From NCBI GenBank assembly GCA_963932465.1, contig OZ010787.1, positions 19,175,936 through 19,239,935 on the forward strand: a DNA stretch of 64,000 nucleotides. The letters are read 5' to 3'. Of the stretch, positions 33,452 through 44,924 are shown in pieces. The first letter of the stretch is position 1. Every line of letters begins with the position of its first letter. The notes beneath the pieces were generated by a model. It ran no database searches. It was not told where the DNA came from and saw only the letters and a list, made by a program, of their open reading frames with translations. The position numbers and the translations under genes are program-made. This DNA is from Maratus speciosus. Lineage: Eukaryota > Arthropoda > Arachnida > Araneae > Salticidae.

Positions 33452-33850
33452 TATCTATATAAATATATAAAGGAGTTTGTTCTGACTGACTCATAATCAA
33501 CGCATAGCCCAAACTATTGAGCCTAGAAGCATGAAGTGTCTTCGTAGTTGGCGCCGCTCGTGACAGTAGGGTTCCTTTAATACAGGCTGACTCTTGTTTT
33601 CCACTTACCGTTTGTTTCCCATGGACTTTACCCACGAACGGCCACAACCACGCCTCTGCGGGAATATACCCTCCGAAAAAGACTGTTTATTGGACGAAGG
33701 GGAAGCAGTGTTAAAATGTTCTTCACGCCTATTGGTGTTTTTCTTCAGTTTAACCGCAGCTGACGTCACTTGGGTAAAGTCCATTGATTCCTATGGGGCG
33801 AGAAAGATTTGAATGATTATAAAGTTACAAAAGCGTTAAAAATGGACGGT
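33452..33850 (+). mobile_element. Helitron 5'-end-like segment, plus strand
   Basis: TCTATATAAATATATAAAGG, then GTTTGTTCTGACTGACTCAT, then CAACGCATAGCCCAAACTAT has the wording of the left terminus of many arthropod Helitrons (leading TC, TA-rich start, TTTGT-rich stretch, then ACTCATCAACGCA and CCCAAACTA). No transposase or 3' end follows, so this is probably a solo fragment unrelated to the minus-strand copy. Confidence 0.4.
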
Positions 33851-35591
33851 TGTTCAGCAGAAAATAGTTTTAACCTGTTCAGGAAAGGATTTATAATATT
33901 TAGATTCCACATAAGTGAAGAAAGGTGGAATAAGTTGCCTGTAAATGCTTAGAAGAATAGATCTGGATTGAAGAGCTTTGCCAAATACCGCGCCAACCTG
34001 ATCACTTGTATACAACAAACCGGTTCTTCGAATCCTATATATTTAGTACAGGAAGTATGAGAAAAGCCTAATTTTAAAATAGAGGTCAAAAATATCCCCC
34101 CCCCCCCCTTTTCTAGAAAGTTCGCCTTATTCATTTATTTATTTATTTTAAGGGGTAGGGTGTTGACTTAGATCGTTGAATTCATTTTGTTTCTAAAAAA
34201 TAGCGCGTTTTTTAATCGAAATTTAAAGATATTACACTTTTGCGGGAGAAGAGGATTCAAAAGGAAATAGCCGAAAGTTTAGAGAGAGGTGGGAGTTAGA
34301 TCATTATATATTTATTGTCACAAAAAAATTATAAAAACATTAGAGAAAAAATTATAAGTTTTAAAGATTTTTAATTTCGTCATCTAAAAAATGGGGGAGG
34401 TGGCAAATTTTATTATTATTATTTTTTTTTTTTTTGGCTGGGGGGGGGGGGGGACGTTTGATTTAACAATCCATTATTTATTTACTGTTGCTATAAAATT
34501 ACAAATACAGCAGGAAAAAAAATTTTAAATGAAAGAGTTTTGTTTAACTATTTTATATTTTGAATTTGAATACTCAGTTCGGGGGGGAGGGGGGTGGCAA
34601 AATCGGTAAATTCGGAAGGGGAAAATTTAAATAACTGATTATTTATTGTTGCAATAAAGTAATAAATGATCAGAAAAACAAAAAAAATAAGTTATGAAAA
34701 TCTTAAACTTTTGGTTAAAACTTTTAGGTTGCAGGGGGGGGGGGGAGGGGGGAGAGGTTAACCCATAAGCACACGCGCTGGAATAAATCTCACCCCAATC
34801 ACATTTTTTTCTTCAAAAAAATGGATAAATGTTTGGAGGACGCTTCTGATCTGCCTTGTACCTTTCACGGTCTAGATCAAAAAGGGATGGGTGAAGCAAT
34901 GTCTTTTCTTTGTTCACTAGGAGGGAGAAATATACCTCTTGGGATTAAATAATCCCGCTCGTGTACAGATGTCTCATTTCGATACGTTCATTTCTTACGG
35001 GATAACACACACTAAAATAATTTTACTGGAAGACTAAGATAAAATCTACTTGTATATATTGGTGGAAGGGTATTAAATGTAATTAATATCAATTTTGTGA
35101 AATAATTCATCTTTTAAGGTGTAAAATAAATCGTTTGCATATTTTCTAAAAAGAAAAAGCGTGATTTTTACAGAAACTGCTACAAAATCTGAAAATAAAT
35201 ATGAAAAGCGTGATTTTTTTCCCAAAAAGAAGTAGCACTGACGCATTTTACAATATAGAACAGTAGATTTGTTTTTAAAACGCATTTAGCCAAAAATATA
35301 ATGGGAGACAAAACGGGGTGAGATTTGTCCCACGCGGTGTAGTAAAGTAATGGAAAGGGGCACGTGTGCTGTAGATGAGATGGCTTAAGATGAAATTAAA
35401 AGAAAACGAAAACGCGTAAGGATGTCATTCTTCCTTATTAAATTATTTCCTTTTTTAAATTTTTAATAAGGGGTTATTTTCATGCGATTAAATCGTAAAA
35501 ACTGGATATTTAACTTACGAAACTTATTACATAGAATATTAGCATTTAAAGATTTTTTTTTATTAATAACAAATTATATCATAATTTCATA
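33851..35591. other. Non-coding stretch rich in G runs
   Basis: Several C or G runs (34097-34109, 34440-34454, 34580-34593, 34733-34751) sit in otherwise AT-rich sequence. I recognise no gene. Confidence 0.4.
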
Positions 35592-35781
35592 TAGTCCAAG
35601 AGCCGACAGCACAAAAACCTATGTTATCAAGCACAAGAAAAAAAACTTTTATTTTATGGAAGAGTAGGTAGGTAGGTAGTGGGGGGGGGGGGGGGGCTTT
35701 GGAACCTATGAGCAGCGCGGCTGTTATCCCGAATGATCCATACAAACAGAAACGCCAGACACAAAAACACTAGTCACCTAA

Positions 35782-38700
35782 CTAGAAGCAATCAATACAA
35801 TGAATAAAATTTAGTGTAGAAATACGAAAGTCACTCGACGAACAGAACTTCTTGATAAAACAACCAAACGAACGTAAACACTCATCACTCATATCAAGCC
35901 CCGCCCAACATCTCCTGCGCTGAGCGCGGTACCTGACACAAGAAAACAAAATGTGTTCCAAGGTGTTCAAAACACCACAAGCACGGCAACTGCCGTCTGC
36001 GATCAAGTTAAAGCGCGCCAAAATCTCCGGGGTAATAAGCATCCTGCAGAGGAGACGAGACACTATCACATCATCTCTTCGATTCTAAGCCCAATAACGA
36101 GAGTGGTTAACTTTGGGGATATCCCCATGAGAAACATAATACTTGCTAGTCCGGTAAGAGTTCTCACCCTGTGACACAACACTGTGATAAAACATACGAA
36201 TAGCATCTTCCGGCGAGATCCAATCGATCAGAGGGTCAGAGACAGATACGCTTTTGGCAAGGCCATCAGCCCTTTCATTGAGGGGGATACCCCGGAACCC
36301 AGTAAAAGGAAAGATGAATGGAGAACTGCTGCATCCGAACAATTTTGTTATGGAGCCAGAGTATAACGCTGGGAGACTTCAGGTTAGTAGACTGGAGGGC
36401 CGAAAGAACCGACAAGCTGTTTGTTAAAATCAACGAGACCAATTCGTCGAGAGCCACACCAATAGCGAGCGCTTCCGCCGTGAAGACAGAGTTGATATGC
36501 TGCACCCTGTAGCCAAAATGATGTGAGCAAGTGCAGCCCGCAATCGAAGTGAGGGAATCCGTCTTTGAGGCATCGGTGGTAATAATATCCCACGAGTCAG
36601 TAAAGTTCTGGAAGTAATCAGCAAACATCGGAGCAATCATACTAGCATCAAGGTCCGTATGCTGAAAAGGGAGATCTGAAGTGAAGAATTGCACTGCGTT
36701 CGAGTCCAGAGAAAGAGGAAATTGAACCTGATGAGGAAATCCAGATCAAAGCCCAGATCGGTAAAAAACTCAGAAACATAAGAAAGGTGATTTCCTGGTG
36801 AGACCAGAATATCCTCACAAGAGCCCAAGAGAGGGGACCAGCTGCCCAGGGCAAGATGCTTCACCCAAAAGCCGAAAGCCAGAGCCCTGATTCTATCAGC
36901 TAGGAGACAAGCCCCAGCATGCTTGAGAAGAAGAATATTAGGCGTCCACTTCGGGAGCCCCAGAGCAACCCGCAGTGCACTCGTCTGTATTACTTCGAGC
37001 CTTTTCAGTAGCGAAGGACTAGCAGTAGTGAGAAGAGCAGCTCCATATTCGATGATGCTACAGATAGAGGAGAGAGCCAACGTCCGCAGGTGATGTGACC
37101 GAGCCCTATAACTTTTATGGGCCAGAGCTTTTAAGATGTTAATTCTTTTAAAACATTTCGTCCGGAGATATTCTACATGCTTTCGGAAGCCTCCACGACG
37201 GGCAAAAAGAAAACCTAGGAACTTTAGAACGTGGCACCACTCTATGAGACCGCCGTTCACGCTGAAGTGGAAGTCACAATCCGCTCTCCGTCTCGATAGA
37301 TTAATCGCATGGCATTTGTCAGCCCGAATGGAGAGTTTCCAGTAGGAGCACCACACTATTATAAGTCGAAGAGCCTCTTGGAGTTTTACTCTACAGGTGT
37401 CCAAATAATCGTTCACATAGTAAATGAAGATATCATCTGCATAGATAAGGAACTTGATGCCCAGGCCCTCCAGGACCTCATAAAAATCTGCCATGAAAAT
37501 TGTAAAAAGAATGGGACTCAAAACCGCCCCCTGGGGAACACATCTACCAATAGTCCGGGAGGAAGACACGTGACCCCTCCACGCAACCTTGACAACTCTA
37601 GTAGGCAGGAAGCGATGTATCCACCGAAGCATCCGACCAGTAATACCCACCTGTGCACATTTATAAATAAGACCATCAATGTAGACAGAGTCATAGGCAG
37701 ACTGTAGATCCAGAGAGATGCCCAGAATATATTTTTTCGCCATTTTGGCCGTCGTGATATCATGATGGGGAATCATTAACGCCGTATGGCAATCCCGGAA
37801 GGGAAGAAATCCAAGATGCCTGGGGACCAAGGTTTTATGACAGAGGAGGTGGTGCATAATCCTTCTAGCAATCATCCGCTCACAGATTTTCCCCGTTACC
37901 GAGGTTAAGGCAATCGGTCGGTATGAAGATACAAGATGTCTCGGCTTGTCGGGCTTCAAAATTGGGAGAATAGTCGCCGACGTCCAGCTTGAGGGAATGT
38001 CCCCTGAGCACCAGATACTGTTGTACATGTTCAACAAGCAATCCAAGGAGTGGTCATTTAGCCCCTTGAACAGAGCCGCACTAATTTTGTCCTCCCCAGG
38101 TGTGGAAATCCTTGTTCTACCAATGGTCATCTTCAGCTCCGAGATCGTGAACAGACAGTTGAGCGAAACGTTACACTCGTCACCATATGTGAATGAGATA
38201 GACTCATGGCAGCTTCCCTCGCCAAAGTGATCTGCAAAGGCTTCAGCTTGGGCTACCGCATCAGTAGAGAAGGAGTCAGGTAGTTGCAAATAGAGGTGAG
38301 AATCAGGAGAAGAACTGGGCCGAGACTTGAGATTACGAAAAATTTTATAAAGAAGGCCAGGGTCGTTCGCATTACTGCAGATGGAGTCCCAGTACCGGCT
38401 CTTGGCCTCTCTGACAACCTGGCGGAGCTTAGCCGAGAATCTTTTGTATTTTATTTTGTGATCGACAGAGGTTAATTGACGAGCTCTTCGCAGATGGAAC
38501 TTTTTCTGCTTGCTGAGGGTGCTACACCGCGCAGTCCACCACACAGGGAGGCGTTTCAGGGACTTCACATAGGCTGTACTATGATTCGACATGGCACCAC
38601 GAACCAAGGACTGGAACGAAGAAGGCTGGATATCATTAGCTAGATGAAGGCTGGAATTAACTTCCTGGGTGATGAGTGCCCAGTTGTAGAGAGTGGGACC

Positions 38701-39365
38701 AGGATGCAAAGGAGGGTTAAGCTCCACAGAAATAACAATGGGGAAGTGATCGCTGTCGAAAAGATCTTCCTCAACGACGATCGAAGAGCGAGCTAAAAGA
38801 CCGGGAGAACAGATCGAAAGGTCAATTAAAGAAAGAACCCCACTAGGGGCCACATGGGTAGGACAGTAGAGTTCATCAAGCAGAATAGGCTGTCAGAAAG
38901 CCAGTCCACCAAACGTTCGCTGTCCAGCGAGGACACCGAGGATCCCCACAGCGGATGGTGCAAATTAAAATCTCCCAAGATAAGGGAATGACCAGAAAGA
39001 TCACGGCAAACCTTCAAAAGATCGTCAACCACCAACCCAGATGAGGATTAGACATTGATAATATTGAAACAGGAAGAGCCCATGGAAATGCGAACACCTA
39101 AGAATTCGTTCGCTGAGACCAAATTATCGAAGCACAACCTTGTAGACGACCAAGTGGAGTGAACCGCCAAAGCCAGACCACCACCAGCCCGACTGACCAT
39201 GTCCTGACGATAGATCACTTTACCAGACACAGACAAAGGCTTCTCCGGTGAAAGGAAAGTTTCCTGGAGAACCAAGACATCCGATGACGAAAAAGGCTCA
39301 AGCTGAAGGAAGGAGAGCTTGTTGGAAATGCCGCGGCGGTTCCACTGAAGCGCACTAATACCCAT
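35782..39365 (-). pseudogene. LINE ORF2: APE endonuclease, reverse transcriptase, RNase H, C-terminal zinc finger (broken)
   Basis: Needed for target nicking and reverse transcription of the element. In order on the minus strand: endonuclease blocks LQWNRRGISNKL, VLVLQETFL (catalytic Glu), ILGDFNLHHPLWG and DSDHFPIVI; RT blocks SYRPIALTSVTGKICERMI, GISLDLQSAYDSV (catalytic Asp), PQGAVLSPILFTIF and the active-site box FLIYADDIFIY; RNase H with DIITTDASKTDS and, after a frame change, GIPLNERADGLAKS; finally the Cys-His segment CRACGVLNTLEHILFSC. The long RT frame is 36637-38853. Lesions: a TAA near 39045, a frame change near 38880, another near 36700 at the RT/RNase H border, another near 36285, and a TAG near 36084. 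Confidence 0.9.
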
Positions 39366-39589
39366 AGGAGACTGAAAAGAGAAAAATAATCAAACACAAA
39401 ACCCAAACAAGGAGCAAGAACCTGCCCCCAGCAGAAGCACTTACCCAAGACACAAAAATAAACAAAAAGTTTTTTCTTTTTTTTCATCATCCCCCTTTAC
39501 CGTGCACATATGCACGTTTCCGCTCCGGGGATTTATCACTGAGTTTTGCCAAACAGTTCATGATAATATTACTCAGAGACTGATCGTCT

Positions 39590-40936
39590 CTAGAATTTTG
39601 CAGATTGTTTTTCGGAATGATCCGCTAAAATCTTTAACATGTTGTTAGTCCTGATCTCAATAATTTTTTTGATTTTATCTTGGTCCGGTTTTTTTACGCT
39701 GGTTTTCTGAGCATATGATTCAGAATTCACCCTTGTAGTGAATTTTCGTCGAGCGTCAGTAAAAGAGAAAAACGGAGCAAACGGCTTTTGAAACGGAGGA
39801 AGTCCATTTCTCTCGTGCGGGTGGGGCACTGGAGGTAATCTGCCCTGTGACCCTCCCCACAGTTCACACATTTTACTTCTGTTGTGCAAGTCCCGGTATG
39901 TTTTTGGCCACACGTGGCACAGATTTGTTCTAACTGACATTTTCCAGTCGCATGATTAAATTTAAAGCGCCGTGCACATTGCCTCGGCCTATCAACAAAC
40001 TGGCGAATCCTCTGAAGAGTAAACCATAGCTTAATGTCCGCCGGGATAGCAATACCAAGTGAGGTAATTAAGACCGGGGATACAGTACTTGACGAATCTT
40101 TCTTTTTGAACAGTCGCATTTCTAAAATCTGCACGTTGTTGTTCATCATTATCTCCTGGCCCACCTCCTCCAGGGGGATGCCGACGGGTACGTTGAACAC
40201 CAGGAAGCGATTCGAAATATTCTCCCAAATTACTCTGTGTTTAACTGAGACCCCCAAAAAACTTGTAACTGCATGACAAATATCAGCAGCACAGCTCAGC
40301 TGCAGTGGCGTGGCGTGAAAATTTTCGGTGGTCATCGCAATTATTTAAGTTTGTGGTGAAAAATTATTAACTCTAAAATTCAATGGTTGAATGTTCAAAA
40401 AAGAAACTTTAATTCTTACCTTCACTTATACATGAACTCCAAATGTTCTGCTAAAACTGGATCGTAGAGTTTTAAAAGCTTATTAAGAGTTTTAAAATAT
40501 TGCTTGGTCATCGCCGCATCCAGCGATGACCGGACGCCACGCCACTGCTCAGCTGATATCTTTCGTGCTAATAAGTAGACTGCCCGTACGTGTGTGACGG
40601 ACATTCTCAATATGATTCGCATTGGGAATTTTACTTTTAATTTCTGCATGCGCAGCTCTAGGATCTCTATTAGGGATAGATTTTGAATCCGTGCTTTGTA
40701 AAAATATATTGAAACACTTACCGCCGTTCTCAGCAGCCATTAAAAGAAGCGACTCCGGAGAAGCCGTGGACCGAGCCACATCTTTATTATCGCTGTTACA
40801 TGTCAAGTCATTTTCTACCCCATTATTCTTGTCGCCGTCGCTAGAAGTACTTTCTTCGCAGTCCACCATTTCAACGTTCAGCAGAAGAATCAGCTGTTCC
40901 ATCAACATCCACTATATTAACTTCAGTCTTATCCAT
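39590..40936 (-). pseudogene. LINE ORF1, gag-like nucleic-acid-binding protein (broken)
   Basis: This would form the element's RNP. The probable start is the ATG at 40936 (MDKTEVNIVDVDG), with a frame change shortly after. The middle contains HIENVRHTRTGSLLIST, an RNA-binding-like stretch. The C-terminal half has three CCHC-type zinc knuckles: CARRFKFNHATGKC, CATCGQKHTGTC and CVNCGEGHRADYLQC. A basic tail continues in another frame (TSVKKPDQDKIKKIIEIR) to 39590. The frame is broken by the hAT insertion at 40303-40547, and even with that removed the two sides are out of register, so there is at least one more indel. Confidence 0.8.
40295..40555 (-). mobile_element. hAT derivative, 245 bp, with a remnant of transposase coding
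   Basis: Perfect 14 bp ends CAGTGGCGTGGCGT and ACGCCACGCCACTG (40303 and 40547), flanked by the 8 bp duplication CTCAGCTG (40295-40302, 40548-40555), define a hAT insertion. On the minus strand the interior reads TLNKLLKLYDPVLAEHLEFM. This matches the DPVLAEHL wording of hAT transposases of the ZMYM1/52-kDa-repressor type, so it looks like an internally deleted autonomous element rather than a random MITE. Confidence 0.85.
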
Positions 40937-41530
40937 AATATTACCCAGGGGCAATAGTGGCAAATAGAAAAGGTAAACAAACCGTAAAAATAGCTATAAC
41001 CCTTACCAAACACTCACTAACTCAACAATAAAGTAATTCACTAATAAAAACCACGAAAAGAGAGAAAAACAAAACACCTTACTTCAAACCACAACTGCGT
41101 AAAAACAAAAACTTCGCCCAAAAGTAACCTCGGAAACAGCCGGCTGCAAAACGGTCACCGCCCCCCACGTGTAGAAGGAGGGAGCACCATTACCCTATGG
41201 AAGAGTAGAATTAGGGGAATCTAATGATTCATTTCTGCCGGAAGTGAAGTAGTGCATAAGCCAAAAATTAATACCACCAGTGGTTGGCTCGTAGGTTTAT
41301 CATTGCGTTTGTCCTACAAACAAAGGTATGAAAACATGGAGGATAGTTGTACGGCAAACACAATGATAAACCTATGAGTCAACCACTGGTGGTATTAATT
41401 TTTGGCTTATGCACCACTTCACTTCCGGCAGACATCGATCACTAGATTCCCCAACTTCTTTTCTCCCATAAAATCAAAGTTTTTTTTGTACTTGATAACA
41501 TAGGTTTTTGTGCTGTCGGCTCTTAGACTA

Positions 41531-41769
41531 ATAGTGAAAGTTATAAAAACATAGTCCAATGTATTTAAATATATATACTCGTATATACTCACATTAAATC
41601 AAATTTAGTATTAGTTCAATTTATATTGTCTTTCTTAAATATGCATGTAAAACATATCAATAAACATTAATTCATGAAAATATTTTTTTTATTCTAATGT
41701 AGCATTATACAAAAGCATAACTACACATAACTATTTTATCTTTTAATCGACAAAATTAAATGTCTTAAC
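41531..41769. other. Short non-coding spacer
   Basis: AT-rich, no feature recognised. Confidence 0.3.
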
Positions 41770-43632
41770 TACAGCGTCTAGAATACCTAGTGTGGAAATA
41801 TGCTGTCCAAACAGTGCTAAAAATTTGTATCCTTTAAATGTGCGACGATACTGCTAAAATCCCAAGTGTCGATCGCAGCGAAATCTGCGGGATTTTCGAA
41901 TTACATTGTATAGACTAGCAATGAGCGTGTTCAGAAGTGCACTTCGCGCCGCGCGCGCGCTCAGAAGTTTATGCCATGGAGTAGGTCTTATCGAAGAAAG
42001 GAATTTTAACATAATTCAATTATTTCATTATTTTTATGGTTCAAAAAAGGTAAAACCAACGACTATATTTCTTCATCCTTCCAAAACATGGTTTTCGTAA
42101 CAGGAATACATGCCTATGTTCACTCAGATAAAATCTAAAATAGTCGGGAAAAACATCACGTGACCTTCTTTATCTACTTTAGCCCATTTAGCATTTAAAA
42201 TTAGTTAACCAATCGCACTCAAACTCCGCGCGAGCTGCTCAAAAAAATTGTGTGGGCGATTTGATCACGTGATTGTGCGTTTTCTGCTTATGTGTTATTG
42301 GTTGTGCTTTGTTTGGTAGGTTGATTGATACAATTTAAGAATTCAACTGGTGATCTAAAAATTTTAACTTTTTAACAATTTTCTTTTTATTTATTTAAAA
42401 ATGATTTATCAGTTGATTTATAACTTCTGTGATAAATAGAATGCTGTTAGTAAACCAAGATTGTGATATCAACATATATGAGATTTGTTTGTAATCTACT
42501 ATACTGGATGGATTTCAATGGAATTTGCACTGTTAGTTAGACAGTTTTTCAGAGTAGGTTTTAATATATATATTTCTTATTTTATGATTGCATATTTTAA
42601 TACCGTGTGGATAACAGACCAAAATACATCATAAAACATGAGAAATAAATGGCATTCAAAATTCTGTTAGTATAAGCAAAATACTTATACTTTCAGTAAA
42701 AAATTTATAAACATTCTAATCATACTTTATTCATTACAAACTAGACAGCAGACCTATATATTTTATCTCTTTAAAAAATATATGTAGAGATATTTTTAGT
42801 TAAACTAATTTACAACTATTACATTTTATTTTTATAATCTTCAAAGTAAAATATGATTTCTAGCCTAGTCTCGATAAAAATTCATTCGTAAAGTACTCAA
42901 AAAAAACAAGGAATTATTCTACGTGCAAAAGGATATTTTCGCACAATATATTATTTTTTCATTTGGATTTGCTTAATGTTTATATCATTATACATATACA
43001 TACTACATATATAATCACTTAGAAACAAAACTTTGAATATTTAAAAGGCGTTCAGATCTAAAACTTTCATCTCGAAATACCTCATTTTCTCACATTTAAA
43101 TGAGTATTTTATTATTATAATAAAAATACATGTGCCTCTGTATAACAAAAATAAAAAATATATCTTCATCAAAAATATCTTATTCATTATGAAAAATATA
43201 AAACAACCAATAAACAAAACAAAACAAAAAATTGTGACACAATGTGGGACTGGAAGGATTCGAACCCACAATCCCTGGTCTCGAGTTCACTGCCTTATCC
43301 ATTCGGTCATCCAGCACACGTTCCTCTTGCAATCAAATTATCTTTATAATTAGTACCTTAATTAATCAAATCCATGATCTGTTCCTGAACAAACTACGTG
43401 TTATTCCATATATGATATGGACCCACTCCATGTTCCTGTCTCCTGAGCTCGCGCGCGTAGCGCGCGTGCTTCTTGAACACACTCAATATCTTGCAGTTGT
43501 AGAAAATATCCTGCAGATGTCGCTGCGATCTTCATATTTCAGCAGCATCGTTGCACATTTAAGGGATACAATATTTTAGCTCTAGTATTACAGGGATAGC
43601 CGATTTCCACACTATATATTCTAGGCGCTATA
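41770..43632. mobile_element. TAGCG-type element with long terminal inverted repeats
   Basis: The left repeat (41772 to about 41970) starts TACAGCGTCTAGAATACC and the right repeat (about 43437-43632), inverted, TATAGCGCCTAGAATATA. Both continue through AAATGTGC-A-CGAT and CGATCGCAGCG-type blocks and finish in unusual GCGCGC-rich tracts near 41945-41965 and 43446-43470. The interior is AT-rich, with a tRNA-like sequence but no transposase. TA is the likely target. Confidence 0.65.
43248..43317 (-). tRNA. tRNA-like sequence, probably pseudogene or SINE head
   Basis: On the minus strand an A-box-like TGACCGAATGG and a perfect B box GGTTCGAATCC are spaced as in tRNA genes, with ATAAGGC and the loop CTCGAGA between them. 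The acceptor and anticodon stems pair poorly, so I doubt function. The wording is nearest to arginine tRNAs, but the anticodon cannot be called safely. Confidence 0.4.
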
Positions 43633-43635
43633 GTC

Positions 43636-43927
43636 TTAACCTTTAACTGATGTTACCGGTCTCACAGACCGGTGCTTTTTTCCATTTTTATAGTTTAACT
43701 TGCAGATTTCAGTTTAACTACAAACGCAACTAAAATTTTGTTTCGTTTGGAACTTTAGTACTAACACCAGAGACTTTTGAATAGGTAAATTTTAATTATA
43801 ACACCCCTGTACAATAAGTTTAGTGCAAAACAACATCCTAATCACGGCTTTTATTCATCTTTCGATAGAGCGGTCTCACAGACCGCTTAGTTATGTGACA
43901 ATTTCTGTGACATCAGTTAAAGGTTAA
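43636..43927. mobile_element. TTAA MITE, family B (GGTCTCACAGACC), copy 1
   Basis: TTAA at both edges; ends CCTTTAACTGATGTTACCGG and, from the right, CCTTTAACTGATGTCACAG. The hairpin word CCGGTCTCACAGACCGG sits next to the left end and GCGGTCTCACAGACCGC near the right. Body 284 bp, no ORF. Other copies: 57566-57874 and 61137-61443. Confidence 0.85.
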
Positions 43928-44049
43928 TTATTTATTCTTATATTTTTGCAAGAGATTAAGTAACTAAATTCACTTACCACCTTACGCGATAAGGTGCTAA
44001 GTCAGGCGTCCGTTTAAAAAATTAAACGGAGGCGTGAGTCAGCTCGTAT

Positions 44050-44386
44050 TACAGGACTATAGCGTCTAGAATATATCGTGTGGAAATCGGCTATTCCAGT
44101 AAAACTTAAAAAAGTGCTGAAATATTGGATCCCTTAATTGTCAAACGATGCTGAAATACAAGGACTCGATTACAGCGACATCTGCAGGATATTTTCTAAA
44201 ACCACTAAACGATTTGGTCCAGACGCTGTAATAATACGATGTTTTCTTTGAAATTTGAAAATATATAGCAGATATCGCTGCGATCGATTCCATGGATTTC
44301 AGCATCATGCACATTTAAGGAATACAAGATTTTAGCACTGCTTGGTTAGCAGATTTCCACACTATGTATTCTAGACGCTGTAACAG
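44050..44386. mobile_element. TAGCG-type palindromic MITE, about 335 bp
   Basis: A head-to-head pair of the same unit that forms the ends of the 41770 element: TATAGCGTCTAGAATATATC at left and the complement of TACAGCGTCTAGAATACATA at right, meeting at a short centre near 44220. No ORF. Confidence 0.75.
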
Positions 44387-44924
44387 GAGCCTTAGTGTCA
44401 GTAGATTTCGGATTAACGCATACGTAGTTGGGCCGACGACTGTCAGAAAAATTGCTCACTTGCCATCCGCATCTTCAATCCCATTTGCTACGAAAAATTG
44501 TTCAAGGTGTTCTGTATACAATGTCCATGATTCAGCTGAAGAATCCAACTCTTTAATCTGGCCGAAAGAGCCAATCTTAAGCTATTCTTTTTTAAGCTTT
44601 ACTGCAAGGAGCACGCCCTCACGCGTTAGGCTTTGTTTGGCTTGCGCTACCGGCAACTCGTAGCTCCGCGGCCGCGCGTTAGGCTTAGTAATATTGGCTA
44701 CGTAAATCCGCAGAAGAAAATAAAATTCTCATAACATCATCAGATCCCATCCTCGCCGCCCCTAAAGTACAGCGCCTAGAATATATAGTGTGGAAATCTG
44801 CTATCCAAACAGCGCTAAAAATTTGTATCCCTTAAATGTGCAACGATGCTCAAATCTAAAGAGCCGATCGCAGCGACATCTACGGTATATTTTCAAATTT
44901 CAATGTAAAAATCATATTATTACA

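Larger units (their letters stand above)
35668..41195 (-). mobile_element. Full-length RNase H-bearing non-LTR retrotransposon (I/R1-like group), 5528 bp
   Basis: Both edges are defined by the target duplication TATGGAAGAGTAG (35655-35667 and 41196-41208). On the minus strand it has a 5' UTR (41195-40937), a gag-like ORF1, an ORF2 with endonuclease, reverse transcriptase and RNase H, and a short 3' UTR. The 3' end is not poly(A): it is a run of C followed by repeated CTAC. An RNase H domain behind the RT is known from the I, LOA, R1 and related clades; I cannot choose among them. A hAT derivative interrupts ORF1. Frame lesions show that the copy is dead, but its complete length suggests it is not very old. 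Confidence 0.9.
35592..41530. mobile_element. Foldback MITE FB1, copy 3, split by a LINE
   Basis: The left piece is 35592-35667 and the right piece 41196-41530. Together, minus one copy of the 13 bp duplication, they make 398 bp, exactly the length of FB1 copy 1. The ends are TA plus GTCCAAGAGCCGACAGCAC. The loop contains GGTATGAAAACATGGAGGAT. The target is again TA. Confidence 0.9.

Noticed and set aside
37136..38475. Several plus-strand frames of 60-130 codons
   Set aside because: Antisense shadows of the LINE reverse-transcriptase frame.
44364..44663. 99-codon plus-strand frame
   Set aside because: Begins inside a TAGCG-type MITE end and shows no recognisable family.
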